A stretch of DNA of 64,000 nt from Eremophila alpestris peregrina (lineage: Eukaryota; Chordata; Aves; Passeriformes; Alaudidae), in assembly GCA_009792885.1 (NCBI GenBank), contig WMCF01000014.1, positions 15,946,049-16,010,048 on the forward strand, in the 5' to 3' direction. This document shows, in pieces, positions 41,601 to 56,600 of the stretch (position 1 is its first letter; every line of letters begins with the position of its first letter). Made by a program: the position numbers and the translations under genes. The notes beneath the pieces are model-generated. The model was not told the DNA's origin and did not search any database. It saw nothing but the letters and a program-made list of their open reading frames with translations.

Positions 41601-44600
41601 TCTCTTTGTTGGCATTCAATACCCTTGCAGATATCATAATTTGCAGAAGGAAAATGGAGGTGATAATGATGAAGAAATCCTTCTATTGAACTGAAATAAA
41701 AAGACTAGCACATTAACTGTTAACCATCAGTCATATCAGTCTGCTTCCACAGAACAGGAAGAATTATGTAATACTATATCTTCCAGGCTGATTGTAGTGA
41801 ACTGTTCACTGTCTGCTGAAGAACTAACACTTGTAGTATTGTTGTTGTGACTAATGCTTAGAATAGTTTTTCCTGTGCAATCTAGGTCATAGCTGCAACA
41901 TGCTGAGTGTCTAAAAATCTTGTACTGGGCCCTGTGAACTTATCTTGGTCAGGTATCACTGATGAGTTGGAGGAATATTCTGATTGGCAGATAGCAGCTA
42001 AGAGAATATATACATCTGCAGCTCCACCACAGTATTGAGCATTGTCACATACAACAGGGTGTTGTCTACTCATCTCTCTGACTGCCCATATAAGTATACT
42101 TTTCTTGAGTAAATAAGCCTATGCCATTTTGTATCAAAAATATTTGGAATCTGGTTTCTGTTTCAATTCCATTCTAAGCACAAACCATTTTGAATTTAAA
42201 AAATTACCTTTCAGAATTCTTTTAAGAGGGATGCTCATGTTGTTCTGGAGGTACCTTATAGGCACTACTGATCCTGTGGCTACAGCTACTGACTGTCATT
42301 GTCTGACATACTTCAAAACCATTTAATTAGATGAATTTCTTCTTTACCTGTAAAAATCATGCCTGATAATTTTGGGCATGGGCCTCTGCATTGTGTTTTA
42401 ATGAACAAATTCTCAACCTGTTCCTTCTTTGCTATTCCTCATATAATTTTTGGCACCATCACTTCTTAATGAACCTTGCTTCCTCTTTCATCCATTAATG
42501 AACTCCAAGGGAATTTTACTGCTCAGAAATCTTTTTGCGAGAAAAAATGACTGGGTTACCACTCTTGATTTCATGAAGAGGGTAGATTTGGCAAGGTTTT
42601 TAGGGAGCTGAGCAAAGCGATTTTTGTGGCTCTGCCTTTTCTGCTGCTTTTAAAATGACAGTGAATGTATGTCTTGGTCTGTTTGCATAACTGAACAAAA
42701 TAACCTTAATAACTAAAAGACAGTTAAAAAACATACTGGGTTACACTGTCAACAAAGTTTTGTATTTTTAAAACTTTTGAAATCATTGCCAAAATTCCTA
42801 AGGGGCTACAACACAAACCTGTTGAGGTACACTTTGGTCCTTTATCTATTCTTTCGGTCCACTTGCAGACAATTTAACAGTCCCATGAATTCTAATTTGG
42901 GGACAAGTGGTTTAACCACACCTATCAGTGAGTAAGGAGGCCACAACTGGTGTTCAGCTGTACTGAGTGCAGTTAAACACCACTACAGCAGTTCTTAGTG
43001 AGCTACAGTCAAATTTGACCTGTGACATGAAATATTTTGGAACATTTACTTCAGAAGCACTAGTATGGTCCTTGTCACATCTTGTGAATTCTCAGTTGTC
43101 CTGTGATAATTTAGTCAAGTTAGACAAACCATGTCACACACAAATAGAAAGCTAGTTTAGATCTGGAACAGTCTTGCCACAAGAACAGGCCAGTACTGGT
43201 CCTGTCAGAAACAGCTTTGATCCACGTGGACCAATGCTGAATCCAACAAAACTTGTAGGATACAACATGACTCGGAGCAGAATTTTTTAAGTAGTCACTG
43301 TAATATGCTTTCCAGCTGATACCTTGGCATCTCTGTTTTCCAGTATTTGGCATTATCTGTAATATCCCAGTCTGTCATTACTGTTGATCATTCAGAGATG
43401 ATTCTGCTTATGATTTGTTTGCTTTGTTTTTGAAGGTAAACTGAACTCTGGGCTGCTGGACTTCCTCCTCTTTGGCAGCTTAATTGCTGCTGTGGATCCT
43501 GTAGCTGTTCTGGCAGTGTTTGAAGAAGTCCATGTCAATGAAGTTCTATTCATCATTGTTTTTGGAGAATCACTTCTGAACGATGCTGTAACTGTGGTAA
43601 GTAAATTAAACTACCCAAAGTCAACCCAACTCAAGGGGATTTCTTCTGAAGTTTGTTTTCCCCTTTTAAGAAACCCTGTACTCTCTGTGTGTATCCACTC
43701 ATGGGCTATTGTAGTGCAGCTCATGGTGTTTTTTGTCTTGCTTACAAACATTAGATGTTTGAGCATGAAAGCTATTTGGAGCTGGTAAACGACAAAACCA
43801 AACAGTCCCGGGTTGGAGACTTCAAATGAAGTTTCAGGGGTGCATGTTCTATTTACCTTTGCTGTTTAATGGCTTTCATGACTTAATTAAATTAGTTCCA
43901 GGGCCTTCCTTTGCTGTTGTTTTTTAATGCACATACATTTTCCTCCTTTTTCTGTTATGCCCATAATTTATATGCATACCTCAGCCAGTGAGAAAGAGAA
44001 TACTCTTCAAAATGTTTTACTTTGTTAAATATCTGCTTGATAAACATCTGATCAAAGAGCCAATTTGGAAAAAAAGTGCGACATTTTAGAAAAGTTCTGC
44101 TTGTTTTTTTTCCAAACTTTTTTCATTTAGGAAGTCTTTAATACAATTAAAAATATCAGTAGGAATCTGGGATTCTTTTATTTGGATTGAAACACCTTTT
44201 CACACATTCTTATTCCCAGAATAAAAATGTCAATAGTTTTGTAGTGCAGTGTTAGTGGTCAGGGACCAGAAAGTCCTATGGCAGAAAGATGCTATACAAC
44301 CAGGTTTGCAAGGTTGCTGTGCAGTTTCGGTTACTTTTGGATCATTTCCTATTCCTGCACCTGCCTATCTGCAAGGAAGGGTAAGACATTTTCATGAGGC
44401 TCAGTGACTTTTGCAGCCAAGGAAGCAAAGCACTCCAAGGTCATTGGCAGCAGCTTAACTGTTCACATGACTTTGAAAATGACAGTATGGCTTCCAGAGA
44501 AACTTAACTGCCCTTGGATATCAGTATCATTAGTAGTTTTGGGGTATTGCCAGAAACAAATATTGAAATAAACCTTTGATGAACTCAAGTATCAACATCA

Positions 44601-47600
44601 CTGGCTTTCAGAAGGAAAGGACTTTTTGTTACTGTGAAATGAACACAGACTACAAATAAAAGAAAGTTTGATTGTTCATTGACAAAAAACAGAAGAGCAA
44701 GTGTGATCCAGAGCTAGAAAGCATAGCCTATGAGGAAATTTGAAACAGTGGAGTTACTACCTTGAAAAAGGAAAGTCTAGAAGACAGAAGAAAGTGGATG
44801 GTATAGCATTCTTTAAACATATATATGTAAAAGACTACTGCTACAGTAAAAAACATAACCTGTATACTGTGACTGGGTGAATACGATAAGAATGATCAAG
44901 TTTAGCTGCAACAAGGAAAGCTGAGAAAGCCATAGTAAAGTCCTCCTTCACCACTGGAGGAACTAAGAGCAGACTAAACTGATGTCTCAAAAATTATGCT
45001 TATATAAACCTTCTTTTTTAGGAGACACAGGTATGATACCTTAGGCACAGGTATGGATAAAGTGAATACTTTCAGCTAAATCACTGTTACTCAATTATTT
45101 AAAAAGTTTTAGCACAATTATTATCTTCTCTTTTACATTCAACTTATATATGTTCAACATATTTCAATTCAGTATCTTACTATTAGCATCTTATTGTTGT
45201 CTTACTAAGTATCTTATTTATCTTACACATGAGTGAGTAAAGAAATCTTTCAAATGCCTGGATTTAATAGTGAGAATTTCTTTAGAAAACACACCTATCT
45301 GTAACAATGCTTTTTATAAATAGGGGACATATCGAAGTGAGAAATGTAATGTGAGTTTTTTTTGTTTTTTCGGGGTTTTTTTGTGGTTTTGTTTGTTTGC
45401 TTGTTTTTTCTTGGCCCGCTGCATTTCTTTTATTTTGAGAAAATACAAAATTCTCCCTCCACATAGAATTTCCCTCAGTCAAATGCAATTTCAGACTTCA
45501 AAATGTTTAGGCCCCTAAGGAAATTATTTTAATAGGCTCAATTCAGGAGCAATTATTAATTTAGTCTACTTTTCTTTCCAGGTGCTGTACAATGTGTTTG
45601 ACTCTTTTGTTGCGATGGGTCCAACAAATGTGACGGGGATTGAATGTCTCAAAGGCATAGGTGCGTAGAACTGAATTCTGTATCACACAATTGGTGTATA
45701 TCTGCACTATTTTAAACAAAATATTATTATTATGCTATTGGCAACAGTTATTTTTCAGTCCTTTCCATTATTCCTCATATTCATACACTTGCATGACATA
45801 GGCAAATGTCTTAAGAAAATAAATAAATAAATATTCCTAAATATTTGGGAAACTTAATCAGATCGGTTTTCTTTTGAGGAGACTCAACAGATGTGGAGTT
45901 CATTTGCTGAGACCACCAAACCTGACAGATATATGTATTTTTTCCTTGTATTTAATAGCATTTGCTTAATTTCAGCCTATGCTCTTCCTGCATTCCAGGA
46001 AATCCAAGATTGCATACAGGCATTGCCACTCCTTATCACTGATCACCATCAAGTGATGTTTGCAGTAGCTAACAAAAAATTTTGCCTGAAAATTTAGTCA
46101 CTATTTCCCATTCCAAGCATTGCATGAAACTAAATTATCTTACGAATAAATGTTTTAATAGTGACTTTGTCATATTCTATAGTATGCTTTTGTAAGAACA
46201 TTTGTTTACCAAGCACAGTAAAAAAATAGTACAAAGAAATGTAGTGAGTCTGAATAAAAGTAAAATGGTGAGGCTTAACAGAAGTAGCCTTGTTTTTCTA
46301 CAGCATGCTACATTCATGTACCAAGTGCTCAAAAGCCTTGAGCCTAGAAATGAATTTGACATGTCCTCCAAATTTTTCTGGCCAGTGATTTACTGGGCAT
46401 TTGCTGTCCTCTCTCTGGAAGAGAACTATCTCAAGCCATTATATTTCTATGGTTTAAGCTGTGTTAGGTGTTCTGTTTTTCAGTGTCATTCTTTGTGGTG
46501 AGCCTCGGTGGGACGCTGGTTGGTATTTTCTTTGCATTCCTGCTCTCATTGGTCAGTCGTTTCACCAAGCACGTGAGCATCATTGAACCTGGATTTGTGT
46601 TTATAATTTCCTACCTGTCCTACCTCACAGCAGAGATGCTTTCTCTTTCCGCCATCTTAGCGTAAGTCTCTTCTTATTACTGCCTATGGAGGGGATGAGA
46701 ATGGAATATGGTTTTTAAAAACACTGAAAAGAAAACCTAAATTATATGGGACAACTATTGAATACAATACTCATCAAGTTTATGCTGGATAATACTATGT
46801 TCACACTGCACTAGATTGTAGTTTGCAAATACTGTCATTCAGCCTTGAAAAAGAATGCAAGTTTCGCAGTATCTGCTGAGCAACGGGAGAACTCCTTTGC
46901 AAAATATAGACATGACTCTTTCCTCTCTGTTATTAATAATACTTCAAACTTAATATTTGTCCATTTGTGCTGACATCTTTCCCTATAATTTGAAACTAAA
47001 GCAATATTTTTCTAAGGCATTGTGTGAATGTCACTATTCTCTGTTTTGGCTGGCCATTAAGGTTTGCCTAAATGTTGCCTGTTTGACTTGACTACCTCTG
47101 TGGTCTTTCTTCTCTTAGTATCCATTGATTCCTGGCATACTTTTCTTCTCAGTTTTGCTTGTCATGTTTGTAGATGATACAGTAAGTGTATTCAAGGTCT
47201 GAAAATCTTTCTGCTAACAGATCATTAGTTTATGTCTAATGCAAACAAGGTTTAAAACAAGGTTTTCATTGAAAGCAGTATGATAATCTGAAGAGAATTA
47301 CAGTCTGTTATGTTCTAATGAAATGCTGTCTTCAGGTTACTTGAGGTCACATCAGCATGTATGTTTGAGTTATGCTTTTTACCTAAGGTAGACTCCACAA
47401 GTGTAAATGAGTGTATCTTTTCTTAGTAATTAATGGCGGGTTTTTATCACTGTATGACAAACAGATGGAAGTAATATTAAATGTTGCAACAGATATTTTC
47501 TGAACAATTGCTTCTTTTTCTAGGATAACTTTCTGTGGGATTTGCTGTCAGAAATATGTCCAGGCTAACATATCTGAACAGTCTTCTACAACTGTAAGAT

Positions 47601-50600
47601 ATACTATGAAAATGATGGCCAGTGGAGCAGAAACTATTATCTTCATGTTCCTGGGTATTTCAGCTGTGAATCCAAAAATATGGACTTGGAATACGGCTTT
47701 TATTCTGTTGACTCTAGTCTTCATCTCAGTATATAGAGTTATTGGTAAGGGGGTGACCTTCCTGTTCTTGCACTGTACTGCTGATGCAATCACATATTCT
47801 TTAGCCCTTTCCCCAAAAAATATTTGGAGTTCTAGGTTTGTTCCTCTTAAAACTTTCAATTTATTTTGGTTGAATTTATTGTTTGGTTTGGGTTAGAGTA
47901 GTAGAGTAAGCTGTACAGGAAGTTCGTGTCATATGCTGAAAATATCTCAGGATTTTATTTTTGGTGATGTGTGAGGGTATGAGTAGCCCAGCATTTAACA
48001 CATATCATTCAGTGGCTAACCTTTGTTGACCCAGCAAATGGTATTGGCAAAATCTCCCAGTAAAATGGACTTTGTTCTTTAACTTGCAGCCTAACAAAAG
48101 ATGTGACTCTTGTCATCCATATCTTTCCTTCAGCTCTTTCATTTTGGCACTAGAGATTGTCTTAAGCTAATGTTATGGTTGACTTCAGGTTTTAGGCACA
48201 CAGTGATATCAGACCATACATAATTACACTGCAGGTTCTCTGGCTCAAGAAATAATTCTCAGGTTCTGACAAAAAACTGAGTAAATAAGGTTGGGGCAGG
48301 TAGGGATTACCTACTGTCAGTTTACTGGGTTTGTATAAGTTTGCAAACATTTCAAAATACCAATGATGATTTGCCCAGCTACATAGTTCTGCTATAGTTT
48401 TGCTAAAATCGCAAAAAAGGTGTAGAATGAAGTCCTTATAGAGAGTAACACACACAGCAATTTGGTGTATGTACTTATACCTGGGAATAAGTTTTACTAG
48501 CTTATTTGCTGTTTGTCTTGACTGAAATTCAAATGATAGGTCACACATCCATGTAGCTGGCAGTTTTCCTAGATTTTGTGTTCTTACTCTGTCTAGAAGC
48601 TCCTCTGAGCAGAATGAAGCGCCTAGCCCCTTGCCCTCCTTTTCTTAATAGACTGCAAGCATTCTTCATTTAGCTGCCTCTCAGTAACTGCTAATGTGCC
48701 TGAGGTGTTTAAAAGAGTTTTTCATGTCTTGTCTTGGACGCTTTTTGTATTCCTCAAATGAGTAGTTAACAATCCGGTAATAGATGTGATGATAAGTCAA
48801 TAGTAAATATTCAGCAATAAAAATAAGCACTCACTAAAGTAACTGATCTTAGACATTGACAAATTACTAAATACCTGCTGATATTGTGCAATTGTTGACA
48901 TAATTGCAGTTCTCATTCCCTGGAGGAGTCAGATTGGTAGCATTTCCGAGGTCCCCTTCTCCTGAGGCCCTTCTTACAGTGAAAAGACACTTCTCTTGGC
49001 ACAAGTTCCAAGTTCTCTAAAAAAAAAAGAATCTGTTTTGCACTGGTTAACAGCCCTGGCCTGCTGCAGTGGGACACACATGCCGTTCCAGTCACAGGAG
49101 TGGTGAAGCTGTTTTCCCTCTATAGGGTGGGAGTTCTAGGATACATTGAGACAGCTAGAGCCTTAGGTCTCCCGCAGCAGGCAGCATTTCACCTGTAGGT
49201 CTGAAGACAGTGTTAGCATAATTAACTACCCTTCATAAGACAATGACTTCAATGTCATTTTCAGTGATTTGCAAAGGGTACCACTCTTACTGCCTAATCA
49301 GTGCTGTTTTAACCCGTTTCTGTTAACTGACCCTGTGCATATCACTGGCTACAGTGCTAGAAAATCTGTTCTTTCTTAATGAATTTCCAAGGTCAGCACA
49401 CGGCAGAATTTCCCCTGGAGTTCCAGAGGGCAGCACTCTCAGAAGAGCTGCTGGCTCACTGAAGCAACTCCACCTAATTCCTTTGGCTTGATGTGAAGAG
49501 AAGGCACCAAGTGGACAACACAGTGATAAGAGGGGGAAGTAGATGGTGTAGATTGTTATAAAGGCAGCCTGGTGGCACCATTTCTGTTACACACAGCTGG
49601 GATACTGATGTTCCATAAGGGTATTTGTAGACATGCTGACATCTGTTTGTTACAGGTGTTGTCATACAGACGTGGATTCTTAACCGCTACAGAACTGTCC
49701 AGCTGGAGATAATAGACCAGGTGGTGATGTCCTATGGTGGACTACGAGGAGCAGTTGCTTTTGCTCTTGTTGCACTTCTGGATAAGGACAAAGTGAAAGA
49801 CAGAAACCTGTTTGTCAGCACAACTATCATTGTTGTGTTTTTTACTGTTATATTCCAGGTAATTTAACTTCTTAAGCCTGTTTCTCACAAGGAGAAGGAG
49901 TCCCCCAAAAGTACTGAAAGCTTAAAGCACTTCTTAGCTGAAGGTTGCATATTGTTTCACTGAACTAAAAGCATAATTGAATTTGTAATTTTAGTAACAA
50001 AGATCCTATTTTATGTTTTCATGTGGGACCACATGGGGCAAAACACAATTTCCTCTGTGCTAAAAATTGTTCAGTCTTATCAGCTTGGTATTAATAGTGC
50101 CAAGTTAATATCTGATTAAACATCTTTCACCTCATGTGAATAACTAGGGAACAGTGCTTTTAATGGGCAGATACAGTCAGTAAGCTGATCTATCTGAGCC
50201 TCAGTCCTTGTTTTAAAATATAGCAGCAAGCAGTGGGACAAGAAAGTATTAACATCCAAACAAAACAGCACTTTCTGGATGAAAAACCAGTAATTTAAAT
50301 GAAAATATTTCAATAGATAGCAGCTTGCAATATTTTCTGAAGTGTATTACAGAAAGTTTGTGTTCACAAACTCCTCATTTGTGGAGAAAATACCACATTG
50401 AGTGGCATAGGAAACACTTCTACTCTTCCATTACCATATTTTTCCTATAGATGATATATTGTTCCACTATTGTCTTTTCAAACTTTTGTAATAGGAGCTG
50501 AGGGTACTGCATTATTTTGTCTTCTAAAAGGAATAGAAATCAACTGAGAAAGTATAAGAACCACCAAAGAACACACAAATGTGCTTTATTTCTGTTTAAC

Positions 50601-53600
50601 CAGCTGGAGGGAAGTCTAAGAGGACTTCAAAGTATTTATTGTAATGTTTTAATCCTTAGGGCCTGACTATCAAACCTTTGGTACAGTGGCTGAAAGTGAA
50701 GAAAACTGAACACAGAGAACCGAAACTGAATGAGAAACTTCATGGCAGAGTAAGATATTAAAAAAAAAACGAACAAAAAAACCCAAAACAAAAACCTCAT
50801 GGTATATTTTGGATTTTTACAAAGCATCTTAAGAGTAAACAAAATTGTTAGTGAAAATGTCTTTTTTTGTAAGGGAGTGAGCTATCAAATTTCAGAAGCA
50901 AAATCCTTCAAACATTTCAAAAGTTATTTTTAAGTTGCTCTTTCTCTTTGGTTTGAGTCCTGTGAGAGGATAGTCATATGAAAATTCTGGTCTTTCACTT
51001 GAGAATTCAATGGGGCTGGGAGTACTGGGAAACAGCACAGATAGACTATGCTTCTTTCTCCTAATCTAGAAGAGGAGAATGACTGGTATTTGCTAGGGCA
51101 AAACATGTCCAAATAAATTTATTTTTCCTTCTCAAAAACTGTTAATTTTTGGAAAAGGTATGAAAGCAAACTTTGTAGCTTGAATATTACATAGAAAGAT
51201 AGTCTGCTGTCCAGTACAGAATAATTATGTACTGAAATTCCAGATGAATAACAACAGTTTTAATTCAGTGTGAATATTGTATGTCCCTGGATTTCTCTTC
51301 CGTTTTAGAATATTTTGAAACACAAACTCTTCCAATTCACTTTCACACCACATTATACAATTTCATTCAGTAAAAGAAAACATAACTTTTTAATATAAAT
51401 ATGGGCTAAAGGATGGAAGGCTATAAGACATCATGGTTGGAAGAGATCTTCAAGAACATCCTGTCCAATCATCAACACATCACTACCATAAACACCCCTA
51501 AACCATATCCCCAGATGCCACATCTAGACAGCTCTTGAACACTTCCAGACACAGTGGCTCCACCACCTCCCTGGGCAATTATTCCAGTGCTTACCACTCT
51601 TTCAGTAAAAACCCTTTTTTTCTGAAATCTAATCTGAACTTCCCCTGGCACAACTGAGGAACATTTCCTCTTGTCCTTTCACTTGATACATGGCAGAAGA
51701 GGCCAACACTCACCTGCCCACAACCTCCTTTCAGGCAGTTGTAGAGAGTGGTATGGCTCCCCTGAGCCTCCTCTTCTCCAGGCTTAACAACCTCAGCTCC
51801 CCCAGCCACTCCTCACAGGATTTCTGCTCCAGACTCTTCCCCAGCTTCATTGTCCTGCTCTGGACACACTCCAGTACCTCAATGTCCTTTCTGAAGTGAG
51901 GGGCCCAGAACTAGACACAAGACTTGGGATACAGCCTCACCAGTGCCAAATATCAGCTGTGGTGCTCCAAACCTAGCACCTGTATATTCTGCAGTAATCA
52001 TTCCAATGTTCAGAGTGAAACATTAATAACTATACACAGAAAAAGACTAAATTGTACCTGCAGCTGCCTTGGTTTGAATCAAGAATTATAAGCTTCCAGA
52101 TTTCCATCAGCCATCTAATACACTCAGTATGAAATTTTGCCCTAGATATTAAAAGGATGGTGCCTACTTCTACTTTGAGGGGAGTATGAACTCCTGAAAC
52201 ATCTAAAAAGAATCACTGGGGAAATGGTTCAACCGAAATAAATCACCTACACTAATAGTGGCAGATGTACTTCATAGGGCAGAAATGGAGATAGTGAAAT
52301 GAGTCCATAGAGGTTTTAAAATGGAAGGTTAAAATGGGGGTTTAAGTACCTTCTCATTGAGATCCTTGTAATTCAAGAATACTTAGTGGATTTATAAAGA
52401 ACTGGTTAGAAAGTTCAGGACCTTTGAAGAAAAGCTTATAGTAGTTACTACTTCTGTAAATGGGAAAATTTTTTTAACAGCCATAAAATTATTCTACATA
52501 GTTACCTGGTCTAATGTGAAATAAATTGAGCTATTTTCTAATTATGCTTTTTTTTTTTTCCTGTAAAGATATTAATTCTACTCTCACTTTCCTAGGCCTT
52601 TGATCACATTCTTTCTGCTATAGAAGACATTTCTGGACAAATAGGGCATCATTATCTGAGAGACAAGTAAGTAGTAACCAATTTAGAGTCTTGAAATACT
52701 GCTAGGAAATATTATCTGTGCATAATAACTTTTTAAGCCTGTGTGCCTAGGGAAAGCAAGGATGCTAAATGTAGTTGAAGAGGTTATATATTGAAAATAC
52801 TGGAAATACAGCAAATGTCAAAACAGTGTATTTTTGTCCCCTTACAACTAGAATCTTCCCTTTCTCTTCCACGGTTCAGATTATGCCTTTGCAGGTACCT
52901 TAATTCACATATGGGATCGTTCTCTCAAGATTAAAGAACTAAGTTCTCAGCTAGAATGTTTTCTCACCTAGTTTTCACCTAGAATGTTAATGCTGGTTTT
53001 TCTTTGAAATACTAAATTTCATGAACACTGTTTATGTGTGGAGGCATAAAAATCCTCAGCTACAACTATGCTAGCTGTTTATCCTATCTCTACAATGATG
53101 TGTTCAACATCTCTGAAAGTTATAGCAGAGCGTGCTCTGAAATTGCTCTGACAGTTTCAGGCTATTAGTCTGAAACAAATAATGAACCATCCCCTCTGTT
53201 TATAGTTGATTAATCTTGAGAGAAGCAGAATTACTCAGCTGAAAGATACATAATTTCCTTTAAAGTACATGTGAAGAGGTACACTGGTTATGGACACACT
53301 TCCATACCTAGATGAATAAATGTGGAAAAAAGGACATTAAATCTAGACATTAAATCATCCTTAAGAGTGTTATTTTAAGTCAAGCCATTCTCTCCCCGGA
53401 TTCAGGTCATTTCATAGGCGCAAACAGTCACAGTTTTGACCTGCTAACCTCTTGCTGACTCAACATACCAATTCCAATCCAAAAGCCATGGGTTGTGTTA
53501 GCTTTCTGCAGAGCACATCCCTAATACTTTCTGAGAGCTGAGTCTGTTAGTTTAGGTTTAGCATTATCATGCAAAATAATACAATTCCTAGGCTGAAGCT

Positions 53601-56600
53601 AGCTTGTACTAGAACTCAAGCAGAATTGTTCATCTGCATCCAGTTATAGATACAATCTTCCTTTCCTTTTACTCTTCATTCACTTATGCAGTGAATAATT
53701 TTCCTGAGGCACTCCATACAGAACATCTTCTTTCTTTTGGTCCAAGTTTGTAGTTAACTTTTTGGAAATAAATTTCAGTAGACTATATATAATACAGGCA
53801 AATACATCTCCAGTTTTGTCATACTGCCTCAAAGACAGAGCTGTATTTTAAAGTGCCAGATTAGCATGTGATTTCTTGCATGTCAGAAAGCAATCCCCTT
53901 GAGTAAGAACAGAAAGAATAGCTTAATGTAGATTCATGGTTGATTATGTGGTTTGATGACTATTTTAAATGAGACCATCTCAAGCCTGCCTTTTGGACTC
54001 TATGTACATGAAAGTGCTGCTTCCACAAAGAAATGGCAGCCCCTAGCATCTTCACTGATGGGTTCAGGTGTGGCAGTCTGAATTTGAGCCTGCTGGTCAG
54101 ATGTTCTGGCCAGAGAAGAGGAATGGTTATCAGTTATCTGAATAATATTTAACACAAAAAGGTTTAAGCAATCTGAATCAAAAGCTGTAAACTCAAAATG
54201 GCTGTTGGGTGAGATGGATAGAGTCATTCTGAGCAATAGTCTCCAAAGCTGCTTCATGCCCTTTAGATGAAGTGTTGAGGAAGTTAGAAGAAAGCAAAAC
54301 AGCCTTTAATCTTTTGGACCCTAAAGATGACAGGGCAGATAGACTACTATCAGACAAACTTAAATAATTGAAAATATACATAGCTACTATCCCCAGGGCA
54401 GTGGCATAAATAAGGCTCTCTGGTAGAGCTTCTGGAAGGGCACTGTTATTCTGAACTGATTTTCTGGTCTGGCTGTCCTACAATACACCTCGGGAAAAGC
54501 AAATTACTTTCCCAAGAAGAGAAGAAAATTAAACATAATCAGAAGTGGAAAAAAAAGGTAGCATGATCTCCCAAAGTATAAAATGTGTTACTGAAATGGG
54601 ATACTGTAATCATAGCACTCTTGTAGTAGTGTTGGGTAAGTGAACTGATTAAATGCTTTGTGACAGCTGCATAAATCTGTAGCAGGCTTTTCCTTTACTT
54701 CCTTTGCATGTTAATAGAGAAGTTTCAAGACACAAATCCCTCACATTCCACTGTTCACTCCTTTTTTCAAAGTGCTTAGCTCAAAAAATATCATTTATGC
54801 TAAATTAGAAATGCTTTGAAACTAAAATTGCTTGTTGCCATTAACATGGTTTGTTTAAATTATCAGGTGGTCCAATTTTGATAGGAAATTCCTCAGAAAA
54901 ATACTGATGAGAAGGTCTGCTCAAAAATCAAGAGACCAAATCCTTAATGTTTTCCATGAGCTCAACTTGAAGGATGCAATTAGCTATGTGGCTGAGGTAC
55001 TTATAAACACTTGTTGACATATTACAGTATCATTTGCAATTCGATTTTTTGAAATTTATACTATAACTTAAAGTGGATATATTGGCAGGAGATGCCCTAA
55101 AGGAAAACTATTTCCATCTCTGCTCTGCTTTTTTTTTTTCTTTTTCTTTTTTTTAATGTTTTTTGAGTATCGATATTGCCGGTTTGAGAAGCTGTAGTTC
55201 TCACTATTGTGCCTGATCAATACTAGTATATTGTACTTACTTCAGTGTACATTCCTGTTGTATTTTACTGAATATCTTTGCTTCTATATTCATTACATGA
55301 AAAAAATACTGTAATTCTGGAGGGGTGTTGTCTTTCTAAATATATCAACAGGGTCTGGCTCCTGCAGGATAGTGGTTCTATGTGATGACAAATCTGATTT
55401 GAAGAAGCTCACTTCCAAATGATGAAATGATGTGCATATGTGGCCAAAGCATGGGACTGCTAATCCCAATCTGCCAGATAATTGTAACATTTAAAAACAA
55501 AAAAGAAAAAAACAAAAAAAAAAAAAGAAGAGAAGGGTAACTTAAATCCAATGGAATCATAACCCCCACTATTCAATAATTAGGGTTGAATATATACAAA
55601 TATCAATTGCAATCAAAGAATTGTGAAGTTAGGGAAACTTAATACTTGCAACATGAAAAATTTTTAAAGGAGATTTGAAGAAGGTATTTGACCTTCTGCA
55701 GGAGTACTGCAGCAATGTTGCCCAATTGTGTAAAAATTCCTAATCAATGTCAGTATGAAACTACTCACCTCAGTTCAAACAGCCATGAATGTGCAGTATT
55801 GACATGATAGTTTTAAATGGAATATTTTTAAAACTGGCCTTTAAAATTATGATCTATCCATGACCATAACCTTCAACTGAATTAATTTTCACAGTTAGGT
55901 GATATATTAGTTAATTTCTTTAAATAAAAACTATTACTAAGATTGATGCTACTACTACTACTGCTAAGTGTTTGTTTTTTTTTTTTAATGAGTTACAGCC
56001 AGACAGACTTCTTCCAATGAAACATATAATTTTTTGAATTCAGAAAACAAGATGAAATTCAGAAATTAGTATGAAACATGGAGAGTACTTCACAAGACAT
56101 GCAGATTCTTCCTTTTGAGAGATTGTAAATTATCCATTTGATTTTTAGACCACCTGAGCTCAAGAACTAATTTTCGCTCTTGTGATACTTTCTGGGTCAC
56201 ACCTCAGAGGAAGAAAGTTGGATAATGACTTCGATATGGATGACCATGAAACTCATGTTTAGATTCATTGCTGAATTTGTTCAGTAGATTTGTTACAGTG
56301 TTTTTTCTCTTTAACAGATGCAAAGGGCTTTATAGATCACTAATACATACAGATTTAGGATCAGAATTTTTACCCAATAAGGTCTTTGATCCCATATAGT
56401 AAAGACAAATTACTAAAAATTAGATTAATTATTTTTTAGGAGACAAAACACAACAGATCTGCTTTTTGTTACCTTAGTCCAAATGTTATTTTGGATATAT
56501 TGTTTCTTGCAGATAAATTCTATTGGGCTAATGTCTACTGATCTGATTATAATAGAAAAAGAAGCTGAAAGTTCTCCAAGTTCTACAGAAGTTTTGCAAC

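Larger units (their letters stand above)
39361..43435 (+). other. SLC9A3: SLC9A3 intron 2 (4.08 kb)
   Basis: GTAAGT to TTGAAG. It contains an A/C-rich simple stretch (39944-39980), a short CR1 3' end (about 40089-40237) and a 10-bp hairpin (40788-40810). No coding feature was recognised. Confidence 0.9.

Noticed and set aside
43597..43788. Extension of the exon 3 reading frame into intron 3
   Set aside because: Exon 3 ends at a consensus GTAAGT, and exon 4 continues the NHE3 sequence in phase. The extension has no NHE similarity.
47745..47896. Extension of the exon 6 reading frame into intron 6
   Set aside because: The GTAAGG donor and the perfect continuation into exon 7 with NHE3 sequence show it is intronic read-through.
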